Shown: positions 6,497 through 13,283, counted from the first letter of the stretch. The stretch: 17,374 nt of DNA from Hyphomonas sp. (GCA_003486945.1 DNFL01000380.1:1-17374); one strand, 5' to 3'. Notes: generated by a model from the sequence alone, not told the origin. Numbers and translations are program-made.

Positions 6497-7398
6497 CAGC
6501 TGTCTCCGGTCGCCATCTTCTTCGCCAGCGGCGCATCCGGCAGCACGGTATTCGGCCTGATCGCAATGAGGAAGACCCCGGCCAGCGAGATCGCCCCGCC
6601 GATCACCAGCTTCCAGGTGAATGGCTCGTTCAGCAAGGTCACGCCAAACAGGACGCCCCACAGCGGCGTCATCAGGGTCAGCGGCGAGAGCAGCGAGACA
6701 TCGTATTTCTTGACCAGCACATAGAAGGCCGAGTGCGCAAAGATCGACACGCCGAGAATGGCGAAGAGGCTGGAGAGCCAGACTTCCCATCCGCCGTGGA
6801 CATAGCTCTCCACCTGTCCGGTCTCGAACAGGAAGGAGAAGGCAAACAGCGGCGCGAAGCTGAACAGGCCGACCCAGGCCTGCAGGTTCAGCGCCTTCAT
6901 CGGCGGCATCCGTTTCATGATGATGCCGCCGACCGAGCCGAGGAAAGCCGCGATCACGATCAGCAGGAGGCCGAAGGAGAGGCTGAAGGAGTCCGGATCA
7001 AACGCGATCACCACCACGCCCGCAAAGGCGAGCGCGATTCCCATGCCCCGCCGCCAGCGGATTTTCTCGCCTAGAAAGGCCATGCTGAGCAGCGTCGAAA
7101 TCGGCACGCCGAGTTGGCCGGTCACCGCGGCGGCGGAAACCTCTGCATTTGCAAGACCGATGAACAACAGCGCGAAGTTCAGACAGCCGATCAGCATGGC
7201 GATCAGGAACAGCGTGAACAGGTTCGGCGGAACGGGCCGCAGGAACGGGATCAGGAAGGCCGCCACGCCGAGGAAACGCACCGCCGCAAAGAACAGCGGC
7301 GGCACGTCATGATCGGCAACCACCCAGCGGGTCATCACCAGGTTCACGCCCCAGAAGAAGCAGACAACAAATAGAAGGCCGAAATCACGCACAGACAT
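6496..7398 (-). CDS. EamA-family (DMT) transporter
   Basis: A 300-residue inner-membrane protein with ten predicted hydrophobic helices arranged as two EamA repeats (about 5-135 and 150-285). Typical features are the start FGLLFVVCFFWGVNLVMTRW, the repeat-end FLGEKIRWRRGMGIALAFAGVV in half one, and LNEPFTWKLVIGGAISLAGV in half two. DMT exporters move amino acids, nucleosides or drugs, and the substrate cannot be read here. It starts 50 bases after the MBL gene on the same strand and runs into the amidase by one base, so the three may share a transcript. A role in exporting or recycling cell-wall metabolites with the amidase is possible (inference). No signs of transfer. Confidence 0.9.
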   Translation of the reverse strand: MSVRDFGLLFVVCFFWGVNLVMTRWVVADHDVPPLFFAAVRFLGVAAFLIPFLRPVPPNLFTLFLIAMLIGCLNFALLFIGLANAEVSAAAVTGQLGVPISTLLSMAFLGEKIRWRRGMGIALAFAGVVVIAFDPDSFSLSFGLLLIVIAAFLGSVGGIIMKRMPPMKALNLQAWVGLFSFAPLFAFSFLFETGQVESYVHGGWEVWLSSLFAILGVSIFAHSAFYVLVKKYDVSLLSPLTLMTPLWGVLFGVTLLNEPFTWKLVIGGAISLAGVFLIAIRPNTVLPDAPLAKKMATGDS

Positions 7399-7448
7399 GA
7401 TTTCGGCCCTATCAGGCTTTCATGACGCTTGGCAGGGGGGACGCGGGG

Positions 7449-8315
7449 TTATCCCTTCCCCAACCGGTTCACCGGCATACGCAGGTACACCTGTCCATCC
7501 GACTCCGCAGGCGGCAGGGCGCCGGCGCGGATGTTGACCTGCAGCGAGGGCAGGATCAGGCGGGGCGCCGCCAGCGTCTTGTCGCGGGCCTGACGCATTC
7601 TGACGAATTCATCTTCGCTGACGCCGTCATGCATGTGGATGTTCTTCGCGCGCTGTTCGGCGACCGTCGTTTCCCAAGCGATCTTCGTGCGTCCTTCGGG
7701 CAGGTAGTCATGGCCGACAAGGATTCGGGTTTCCGGGGGCAGGGCGAGAATTTTCCGGATCGAGCGGTAAAGCGCGTGCGCATCCCCGCCGGGAAAATCC
7801 GTTCGCGCGGTGCCATAGTCCGGCATGAAAAGCGTGTCGCCGACAAAGGCCATGTCGTCGACCAGGTAGGTGACACAGGCAGCTGTATGACCCGGCGTGT
7901 GCATCACGGTGATCTTGGTGTTGCCGAGGGGGATCGACTCTCCGTCACTCAGCAGCACGTCGAACACCTTGTCGTCAGGATGATCATCGACGGGGCCAAA
8001 GACCGGCAGGAAGGTTTTCTGGATCTGCGTGATGCCGGCGCCGATGACGATCTTGCCGCCGGTTTCGCGGCGCAGGTAGTCGGCCGCCGAGAGGTGATCG
8101 GCATGGGCATGGGTGTCGAGGATCCAGTTTATCGTCAGGCCTTGCCCGCGCGCGAAGGTGAGCACTGTATCGGCCGACTGGCTGGTGAGGCGCGCGGGGG
8201 CGGGGTCGAAATCGAGCACGGGGTCGATGATCGCCGCATCGCGGGTATCCGGGTCCCAGACCAGGTAGGTCACCGTATTGGTGGCGTCATCGAAAAAGGC
8301 TTTTAGTTCGGCCAT
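7449..8315 (-). CDS. blh: Persulfide dioxygenase-like MBL-fold enzyme (Blh/ETHE1 type)
   Basis: A 288-residue metallo-beta-lactamase-fold protein. The metal site is THAHADH (H69, H71, D73, H74), PGHT (H143), GD (D160) and GHDY (H202). In ETHE1-type enzymes one iron is held by the residues matching H69, H143 and D160 and oxidises glutathione persulfide to sulfite. The GTARTDFPGGD stretch (169-178) matches the persulfide dioxygenase substrate loop, and the C-terminal ILPSLQVNIRAGALP is typical of the Blh branch. The ATG has AGGAG 7 bases upstream. It diverges from bigR across a 74-base symmetric operator. Divergence from bigR, with rhodanese and TauE/SafE beyond, makes sulfide/persulfide detoxification the likely job. 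No fused DUF442 or rhodanese domain is present. Confidence 0.9.
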   Translation of the reverse strand: MAELKAFFDDATNTVTYLVWDPDTRDAAIIDPVLDFDPAPARLTSQSADTVLTFARGQGLTINWILDTHAHADHLSAADYLRRETGGKIVIGAGITQIQKTFLPVFGPVDDHPDDKVFDVLLSDGESIPLGNTKITVMHTPGHTAACVTYLVDDMAFVGDTLFMPDYGTARTDFPGGDAHALYRSIRKILALPPETRILVGHDYLPEGRTKIAWETTVAEQRAKNIHMHDGVSEDEFVRMRQARDKTLAAPRLILPSLQVNIRAGALPPAESDGQVYLRMPVNRLGKG

Positions 8316-8342
8316 GCGAGGGCTCCTGTTCTTTGTCAGGAC

Positions 8343-8383
8343 TATATATAAGCTATTGCTAAATTAGCAAGACCTAATATATA
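8343..8383. promoter_or_regulatory. Symmetric BigR operator with two mirror-image promoters
   Basis: A 41-bp palindrome centred on base 8363. The core TTGCTAAATTAGCAA (8356-8370) is perfect (7+1+7), and the flanks match at 10 of 13 positions. Each strand reads TTGCTA, a 16-base spacer, then TATATA: 8356-8361 and 8378-8383 on plus, 8370-8365 and 8348-8343 on minus. The two -35 elements are therefore the arms of the core. A dimeric ArsR-type repressor bound here would block both genes at once. The predicted plus start falls on or next to the bigR ATG. The minus start leaves a leader of about 21 bases carrying the blh ribosome site. Confidence 0.8.
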
Positions 8384-8389
8384 GGGCGC

Positions 8390-8704
8390 ATGACCCAGAC
8401 CATACCCAATCCCGCCCGGTTCCGCGAACAGGCCGAAAATGCTGCCCGCCTCCTGAAGGCGATGGCGAACGAGCATCGCCTGATGATTCTCTGCCGTCTT
8501 GGCGAAAATGAACTTCCTGCGGGCGCACTGCTGGAGGAGACAACGCTGTCACAATCGGCGCTCTCGCAGCATCTCGCCGTGCTGCGCGAGGAAAGCCTCG
8601 TCAGTACACGGCGCGAAAGCCAGACCATCTTTTACCGGATTTCAGACCCTGCGGCCATGAAGTTGATCGCGGTGCTGGCCGGCATCTTCTGCCCGGAGGA
8701 CTGA
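8390..8704 (+). CDS. bigR: BigR/SqrR-type ArsR-family sulfide-responsive repressor
   Basis: A 104-residue winged-helix repressor. The DNA-reading region SQSALSQHLAVLREESLVSTRR spans about 54-75, followed by the wing ESQTIFYRIS. It has exactly the two cysteines expected for the BigR/SqrR branch: C35 in LMILCRLGENEL and C101 in GIFCPED at the C-terminus. In characterised members these form a disulfide or polysulfide link on exposure to persulfide and release DNA. No ArsR-type metal-binding CVC motif is seen. The proposed -10 ends 6 bases before the ATG and only a weak AGGG lies 3 bases upstream, so the message is probably leaderless. It likely represses itself, the downstream genes and divergent blh. 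Confidence 0.92.
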   Translation: MTQTIPNPARFREQAENAARLLKAMANEHRLMILCRLGENELPAGALLEETTLSQSALSQHLAVLREESLVSTRRESQTIFYRISDPAAMKLIAVLAGIFCPED

Positions 8705-8707
8705 AAC

Positions 8708-9085
8708 ATGCGCGACCCGAAGACGATAGACGCCGCAAGGCTTGCCGAGGGGCTGAAGTCCGGACGCCTCCGGCTGATCGACATCCGCGAAGCCCACGAA
8801 CATGCGCGCGAGCATATCGAAGGCGCGCAGCTCTTTCCGCTGTCTGAGGCGGCATCTGCCGCCCTGTCGCTGGACGCCGGGACCACCGCGGTGTTTCATT
8901 GCAAATCAGGCATGCGCACCGTGATGAACGGTGCCATGCTGGCGGCAAAGGTGGAGGGCAGGGCCCTGATTCTCGACGGCGGCATCGAGGCATGGAAACG
9001 GGCAGGCCTGCCCGTCGCGCGCCCCGACGGGCCGTCACTCCTTGGGCGCCTTTTCGCCATCGTCTCCGGCAAGCCGAAAGCCTGA
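8708..9085 (+). CDS. Single-domain rhodanese (sulfurtransferase)
   Basis: A 125-residue rhodanese domain that would move sulfane sulfur between persulfides and acceptors such as sulfite, glutathione or cyanide. The active-site loop is CKSGMRT with catalytic C65 after VFHCKSG. The fold markers LIDIREAHEHAREHIEGAQLFPL (about 23-45) and LDGGIEAWKRAGLPV (89-103) are intact. The C-terminal tail (LLGRLFAIVSG) is mildly hydrophobic. The ATG has GGAGGA 7 bases upstream, placed inside the end of bigR, and only 3 bases separate the two genes. It is followed 6 bases later by the TauE/SafE gene. Position and family both place it in the BigR-controlled sulfide pathway. Confidence 0.93.
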   Translation: MRDPKTIDAARLAEGLKSGRLRLIDIREAHEHAREHIEGAQLFPLSEAASAALSLDAGTTAVFHCKSGMRTVMNGAMLAAKVEGRALILDGGIEAWKRAGLPVARPDGPSLLGRLFAIVSGKPKA

Positions 9086-9091
9086 CGCGCG

Positions 9092-9889
9092 ATGATCGAG
9101 ATCACGCTCCCCGTCATTCTTGCAGCACTCGCCAGCGGGGCAGTGATCGGCCTGTTCCTCGGATTGTTCGGGGGCGGAGGATCTGTCCTCGCCGTGCCAC
9201 TGCTGCTCTACGGCGTCGGCGTCACCGATCCGCACCTTGCCATCGGCACATCCGCCGCCGCCGTCGCCGCCATCGCGCTGGTGAACCTGCGCGGGCACAG
9301 CCGCGAGGGCCGCGTGAAGTGGCCCTGCGCGATGATGTTTGCCGGCGCGGGGATTGTCGGCTCGCTGATCGGCTCCTGGCTGGCGCTGCGGGTTCCCGGT
9401 GACTGGCTGCTTTTCGCCTTCGCCTTTGCGATGGTGGCGATCGGACTGTCGATGCTCCGGCGTACGGCGGGGGAGGGCAATCCCGATATCTACATCACGC
9501 CGCAGATGATGACGCGCCTTATGCCGCTCGGCCTGCTCACAGGACTTGCGGCGGGCTTCTTCGGTATCGGCGGCGGTTTCCTGATCGTGCCGGGCCTGAT
9601 GCTGGCGACCGGCATGACCCTGTCGCAAGCGGCTGCCTCATCGCTTGTTTCTGTCGCGGTGTTCGGTTCGGCGACTGCGCTCAATTACGGCCTGCACGGC
9701 GAGGTCGACCTGCGCCTGACCGGCCTTTTGCTTCTCGGCGGCGCCGGAGGCGGCCTGATCGGCATATGGCTCGCCCGCTTGCTTGCGACCCGGGTACGCC
9801 TTGCGCGGATCGGCTTTGCTGTCCTGATTGTAACAGTTGCCGCCTATGTCGGGTGGAAAGCCGCAGCCGCCCTCGGATGGACGGGTTGA
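9092..9889 (+). CDS. TauE/SafE-family (TSUP) sulfite/organosulfur exporter
   Basis: A 265-residue inner-membrane transporter with about eight hydrophobic segments and the two-fold repeat typical of TSUP proteins. Repeat one carries GLFGGGGSVLAVP (24-36) and IGTSAAAVAAIALVNLRGH (51-69). Repeat two carries GFFGIGGGFLIVP (155-167) and AAASSLVSVAVFGSATAL (from 180). Members export sulfite, sulfoacetate or thiosulfate-like anions. Here it lies 6 bases after the rhodanese gene in the bigR unit, so removal of sulfite made by persulfide oxidation is the likely task. The ATG is taken for its spacing; a single GATG context and no strong ribosome site suggest coupling to the upstream stop. Confidence 0.9.
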   Translation: MIEITLPVILAALASGAVIGLFLGLFGGGGSVLAVPLLLYGVGVTDPHLAIGTSAAAVAAIALVNLRGHSREGRVKWPCAMMFAGAGIVGSLIGSWLALRVPGDWLLFAFAFAMVAIGLSMLRRTAGEGNPDIYITPQMMTRLMPLGLLTGLAAGFFGIGGGFLIVPGLMLATGMTLSQAAASSLVSVAVFGSATALNYGLHGEVDLRLTGLLLLGGAGGGLIGIWLARLLATRVRLARIGFAVLIVTVAAYVGWKAAAALGWTG

Positions 9890-9940
9890 ACGAAGCGCAG
9901 CGCGACCTGCGAAAGGTTGCTAAAATCCGCGAAAGAGGGC

Positions 9941-9949
9941 TGATATAAG
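9941..9949 (+). promoter_or_regulatory. Candidate extended -10 promoter for the 10004-12636 operon
   Basis: TGATATAAG fits the extended -10 pattern TGn-TATAAT with one mismatch. It lies about 55 bases before the start at 10004. A TTGCTA at 9917-9922 lies upstream but 21 bases from the -10 hexamer, too far for a normal -35. The short sequence from 9890 to 10003 holds no gene. Confidence 0.4.
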
Positions 9950-10003
9950 CCGTGAGGTGGGTAAACCGGCGGCCAGGACGGCGCGCTGCATGGGAGAGGT
10001 CTT

Positions 10004-10729
10004 ATGAGTCTGATCTGGTGGGTGCTGCCGTCGATTTCCGGCGTGCTTGGCCTGATCCTGCTGTTTGCGGGATTCGGGAAGCTGGCTGGCCTGAAACCGT
10101 TTGCTGGCGTGGCGCGCCTCGCCTTCGGATCGGGCTTCCTCGGCCTTGCCGGTGTGATCGCCTTCGCGGGCCTGAACATCCAGACCTACAAGCGCCTCAC
10201 CTATGAACGCCCGGTGGCGACGGTGAAGTTCACCGCCGTAGGCGATCAGGAGAATGCCTACCGCGCCGACGTCGTGTTCTCCGATGGACAGACCTTCCTG
10301 CAGGCCGATGGCACCGCGCCTGTGTTCCGCGGCAATGAGTGGCAGATCGGCGCGAAGGTCATCAAGTTCAAACCGATGGCGAACATTCTCGGCTATGATT
10401 CGATTTACCGGCTGGAGCACATGCGCTCGCTGGACGCGCACCAGTTTTCGTCCGACGCGGTGACCGAAGGCAAGATAGACGGCATCAAGATCGTGCCGAC
10501 CGAGCCCGGCATTGATGTCAGCGACCTTGCCGCAAAATACGGCTCGCGCTTCGGCATCGATGCGGAGTATGGCTCGGCCACCTACCAGCCGATGGGCGAT
10601 GGCTACGAGTTCGAAATCTCGATCACGCAGGATGCGCTGATCGCGCGCCCGACGCCGGAGACGAAAGACAAGATCCAGCAGGAATCCTATCCGGGCTTCA
10701 AGCCGATTGGCGGCGGGAAGAACAGATGA
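10004..10729 (+). CDS. Two-helix membrane protein of unknown function
   Basis: A 241-residue protein. Two hydrophobic helices lie near the N-terminus (about 3-24 and 38-60, with the second ending AGVIAFAGLNIQ). About 180 soluble residues follow, rich in beta-strand-like segments (VATVKFTAVGDQENAYRADV, FRGNEWQIGAKVIKFKP, LGYDSIYRLEHM). The WQIGAKVIKFKP...YRLEHM stretch recalls conserved proteins that databases sometimes label multidrug or cation efflux, but nothing here shows transport activity. The soluble part could face periplasm or cytoplasm. GGAGAGG at 9993-9999 sits 4 bases before the ATG. Its stop overlaps the next start (ATGA), so it is probably made together with the methyltransferase. 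No catalytic motif recognised. Confidence 0.75.
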   Translation: MSLIWWVLPSISGVLGLILLFAGFGKLAGLKPFAGVARLAFGSGFLGLAGVIAFAGLNIQTYKRLTYERPVATVKFTAVGDQENAYRADVVFSDGQTFLQADGTAPVFRGNEWQIGAKVIKFKPMANILGYDSIYRLEHMRSLDAHQFSSDAVTEGKIDGIKIVPTEPGIDVSDLAAKYGSRFGIDAEYGSATYQPMGDGYEFEISITQDALIARPTPETKDKIQQESYPGFKPIGGGKNR

Positions 10730-11352
10730 ATCCCTGGGAGCGCTATGTCGTTCCGAACCTGATCGCCTGCGCCTGCTCGACGCGGCCGATCATGAAGCAG
10801 CGTGCGAAGATTGTTCCGCAGGCGGACGGTGTGGTTCTGGAGCTGGGCTGTGGGTCGGGCACGAATTTCGCGATGTATGACGCGGATAAGGTTGAAAAGC
10901 TTTATGCGCTGGAGCCTGCGCCCGGTATGGTGGTGAAGGCAAAACGCACGGCGGGCGAGCTTGGCATCGGCAAGAGTATCGATTTTCTCGAGACCGGCGC
11001 CGAGGCCATTCCGCTGGCGGACAAGTCTGTCGATACCGCCGTCATCACTTTCGTTCTCTGTACAATTCCCGACTGGAAAAGCGCGCTCGCCGAAACACGG
11101 CGCGTGCTGAAGCCCGGCGGCAAGGTGCTGTTCTCGGAGCACGGTCTTGCGCCGGATGAAGGCGTGGCGAAATGGCAGCGCCGGATCGAGCCTGTCTGGA
11201 AGCCGCTTGCGGGTGGGTGCCATCTCACACGCGACACCTGCGCCATGCTGCGTGAGGGCGGGTTCGAGCCGGACAATACCGAGGCGATGTACCTGCCGAA
11301 CACGCCGAAGATCGCCGGCTATGTCAGCTGGGGCTCGGCGCGCCTCGCGTGA
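10726..11352 (+). CDS. Class I SAM-dependent methyltransferase (METTL7-like)
   Basis: A 208-residue Rossmann methyltransferase. Motif I is LELGCGSGTNF (38-48), the SAM ribose-binding acid is E63 (YALEPAPGM), and motif IV-like TFVLCTIPDW is at 108-117. The later part EHGLAPDEGVAKWQRRIEPVW (138-158) and GCHLTRDT (164-171) closely follows the pattern of the METTL7/TMT1 group, whose human members methylate thiols including hydrogen sulfide. Bacterial relatives are mostly uncharacterised, and phospholipid or small-molecule targets are also possible. The start overlaps the upstream stop by ATGA and the stop overlaps the next start by GTGA, so it sits in a tightly coupled operon. It has no obvious membrane anchor of its own, unlike human METTL7. 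Confidence 0.85.
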   Translation: MNPWERYVVPNLIACACSTRPIMKQRAKIVPQADGVVLELGCGSGTNFAMYDADKVEKLYALEPAPGMVVKAKRTAGELGIGKSIDFLETGAEAIPLADKSVDTAVITFVLCTIPDWKSALAETRRVLKPGGKVLFSEHGLAPDEGVAKWQRRIEPVWKPLAGGCHLTRDTCAMLREGGFEPDNTEAMYLPNTPKIAGYVSWGSARLA

Positions 11353-12176
11353 CGCCGGTGCGGCGCCCACCTTACCTGCCGTTCCTGAGCGGCCCTTTGA
11401 GCCTCGCGCCGGGTCTGAAGCCGATTGATCCGGAAAGCTGGCTGGCGCCCGATACCGAAGCGCATGTGCTGGAAGACAAGCGCGCGCTGATGCGGTCGCA
11501 GCGCGCAGACGTGTTTGCACTGGACGCGCCGGAAAGCCGCATGGCGCCCGTGGCGGAACAAGTTTCCGGATCGCCGGAGAAATGCGATTGGCCGACCGCG
11601 CTCGAAGCGGCAGCGGCGACGGTTTCGGATGACATCTGTGTACTGATGAGAGACGCGGACGGTCTCTGGCGTCTGCGCGCGGCAAGCCTCTGCGCGCCGA
11701 CGTTCTGGCGTTTGTCGGAGAAGATCGGCGAGCCGCTTTCCGGTCTGCACAATCCGGTGCCCGGCGCGAACCCCGGCATGGTGGGGCGCATCCACCGGAT
11801 GTTTGACGCGCTGAGGCCGGGGCAGGTGCTGGAGCGCTTCAACTGGACCGTCCAGCCGGGGGCGGACCGGTTCACGCCGGATCAGGCCCCGTTCAAGGCC
11901 AAGGCCGCGGCGCTGCCGGATGACGGCGCGCTGGACGCGCTCTGGTTCAGGGTGGAGCGCCAGACGATTTCGAAGCTGGAAGCGACGGGCGACGTGATCT
12001 TCACCATCCGCGTTGCCATCGATCCCCTGCGCGCCGTGCTTTCAGAGGCAGCCCATGCCGAAGCCTTCCGCGCGGCCTGGGACGGGATCGATCCCGTGCT
12101 CGCCGAATACAAGGGCTGGCCGCATTATCAGCGCCTTGTCCGCGCCGCGCTGGCAGAAGCGGAAATCAGCGGCTAA
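11349..12176 (+). CDS. DUF3445 / haem-dependent oxidative N-demethylase family protein
   Basis: A 275-residue member of the DUF3445 family, in which studied members bind haem and remove N-methyl groups oxidatively. Family motifs are visible: LCAPTFWRLSEKIGEPLSGL then HNPVPGAN (114-141, with H134), and WFRVERQTISKL (199-210) followed by GDVIFTIRVAIDPL (214-227). The N-terminus (PYLPFLSGPLSLAPGLKPID) also fits. Start is GTG at 11349, overlapping the methyltransferase stop as GTGA. The next in-frame alternative would lose conserved N-terminal residues. Being coupled to a methyltransferase suggests linked methyl metabolism, which is inference. The substrate is unknown. Alternatives: a family member with another haem chemistry. 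Confidence 0.85.
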   Translation: MTPVRRPPYLPFLSGPLSLAPGLKPIDPESWLAPDTEAHVLEDKRALMRSQRADVFALDAPESRMAPVAEQVSGSPEKCDWPTALEAAAATVSDDICVLMRDADGLWRLRAASLCAPTFWRLSEKIGEPLSGLHNPVPGANPGMVGRIHRMFDALRPGQVLERFNWTVQPGADRFTPDQAPFKAKAAALPDDGALDALWFRVERQTISKLEATGDVIFTIRVAIDPLRAVLSEAAHAEAFRAAWDGIDPVLAEYKGWPHYQRLVRAALAEAEISG

Positions 12177-12198
12177 ATCGGGGGCAGGAGGGCCGTTG

Positions 12199-12636
12199 AT
12201 GCAATACTGGCTTGTGAAATCCGAACCCAATGCCTGGAGCTGGGACCAGCAGGTCGCCAAAGGCGCTGCCGGCGAGATGTGGTCCGGCGTGCGCAACTAT
12301 ATGGCCCGCAACAACATGCGCGCGATGAAGCTCGGCGACCGCGTGTTCTTCTATCACTCGAACGAGGGGCTGGCGGTGGTCGGCGTGTGCGAGGTGGCGG
12401 AACTGTCAAAGCCTGATCCGACCACGGATGATGTGCGCTGGGACTGCGTCACCCTGCGCGCGCTCGCGCCGGTGCCGAAGCCGGTGACGCTGAAGGACAT
12501 CAAGGCGAACCCGAAACTCGCTGAAATGAGTCTCGTCACTTCCTTCCGCCTCTCCGTGCAGCCGGTGACAGCAGCGGAGTGGAAAGAAGTGTGCCGCATG
12601 GGCGGGCTCGACCCGAAAACTCTGAAGGCGGTTTAA
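12199..12636 (+). CDS. EVE-domain protein (THYN1-like)
   Basis: A 145-residue stand-alone EVE domain, a PUA-like fold thought to recognise modified bases in DNA or RNA. Hallmarks are YWLVKSEP at 3-10, WSGVRNYMARNNMR at 28-41 and FYHSN at 51-55; the aromatic pocket residues W4, W28 and Y34 are present. The open frame extends back to 12013, but the ATG at 12199 is clearly right: AGGAGG at 12186-12191 sits 7 bases upstream and the protein begins with the conserved YWLVKSEP. It follows the DUF3445 gene by 22 bases and likely ends the four-gene operon. Only 10 bases separate its stop from the convergent gmhB stop. Confidence 0.93.
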   Translation: MQYWLVKSEPNAWSWDQQVAKGAAGEMWSGVRNYMARNNMRAMKLGDRVFFYHSNEGLAVVGVCEVAELSKPDPTTDDVRWDCVTLRALAPVPKPVTLKDIKANPKLAEMSLVTSFRLSVQPVTAAEWKEVCRMGGLDPKTLKAV

Positions 12637-12646
12637 GGCGCCCTTT

Positions 12647-13177
12647 TCAGCCCCGATTGCCATCCTCAAAGCCGGCGAGGGTCCATTCAGCGAATTGGGC
12701 GAGATTGCCGCCGGTGAAGAGAAAGCCGGCGACGCCGGCCGCGCGGGCGGCTTGCATGTCGGCTTCTTTGTCGCCGATCATGAAGCTCTGCTCGCGCCGC
12801 ACGGGAAAATCCGACATTGCGCGCAGCAGCATGCCGGGCTTCGGCTTGCGGTCGAAACTGTCGCGCCGGTAGCGGGGGTTTTCGCCCTCTTCGTGGTAGG
12901 GGCAGTAATAGATACGGTCGATCCGGGCGCCCTGCTCAGCGAGGCGCGCCCGCATCCAGTCGTGCAGGGAGTGCATGTCGTCTTCGCTATAGTAATTGCG
13001 GGCGATCCCGGACTGGTTGGTGACGACGAAAACGTACCAGCCGCGCCGGTTGAAATTGGCGATGGCTTCGGCCGCGCCTTCGATCCACTCGAAATCCTCG
13101 ACGCGGCTGACATAGCCCTTGTCGGCGTTGATGACGCCATCGCGGTCCAGGAACAGAGCGGGTTTCAGGGAGGACAT
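12647..13177 (-). CDS. gmhB: D-glycero-D-manno-heptose-1,7-bisphosphate 7-phosphatase (HAD family)
   Basis: A 176-residue HAD phosphatase of the GmhB/histidinol-phosphatase group, used to make ADP-heptose for LPS core. The nucleophile and acid/base aspartates are D11 and D13 (FLDRDGVIN). VTNQSGIAR (52-60), the K111 region (RKPKPGM) and the IGDKEAD motif with D136 are intact. The zinc loop is partly lost: C92 and H95 remain (YYCPYHEEG), but the usual later Cys-x-Cys is replaced by S107-F-D109. I set the start at the ATG at 13177, where MSSLKPALFLDRDG matches family N-termini and GAGAGG lies just upstream. The 48-codon extension to 13321 has no family match. Other heptose genes are not nearby, so a different sugar phosphate is possible. 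Confidence 0.85.
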   Translation of the reverse strand: MSSLKPALFLDRDGVINADKGYVSRVEDFEWIEGAAEAIANFNRRGWYVFVVTNQSGIARNYYSEDDMHSLHDWMRARLAEQGARIDRIYYCPYHEEGENPRYRRDSFDRKPKPGMLLRAMSDFPVRREQSFMIGDKEADMQAARAAGVAGFLFTGGNLAQFAEWTLAGFEDGNRG

Positions 13178-13245
13178 GCCCTCTCTTGGACGACTCGCGG
13201 TGCGCCCGCAATCCTCGCCGCAGTGGCGAAGGGGATGGACCGCCA

Positions 13246-13283
13246 CCTGCCCTTGCGCCACCCTCCGCTGCGTGAAGGGCAGG
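13246..13283. promoter_or_regulatory. Inverted repeat in the gmhB-13321 intergenic region
   Basis: CCTGCCCTT (13246-13254) and AAGGGCAGG (13275-13283) form a perfect 9-bp stem with a 20-base loop. It lies in the probable 5' leader of the small gene at 13321, 26 bases before its ribosome site. It could be a leader hairpin or a protein-binding site, and function is not shown. Confidence 0.35.

Noticed and set aside
6497..6790. 98-codon N-terminal extension of the amidase
   Set aside because: It lies inside the EamA gene in another frame and lacks family similarity; the TGATG junction marks the true start.
7422..8306. 294-codon plus-strand frame over blh
   Set aside because: Antisense to the metal-site motifs of the MBL enzyme; composition is that of a shadow frame with no domain signature.
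12013..12198. N-terminal extension of the EVE protein
   Set aside because: Overlaps the DUF3445 gene out of frame; a strong AGGAGG precedes the ATG at 12199.
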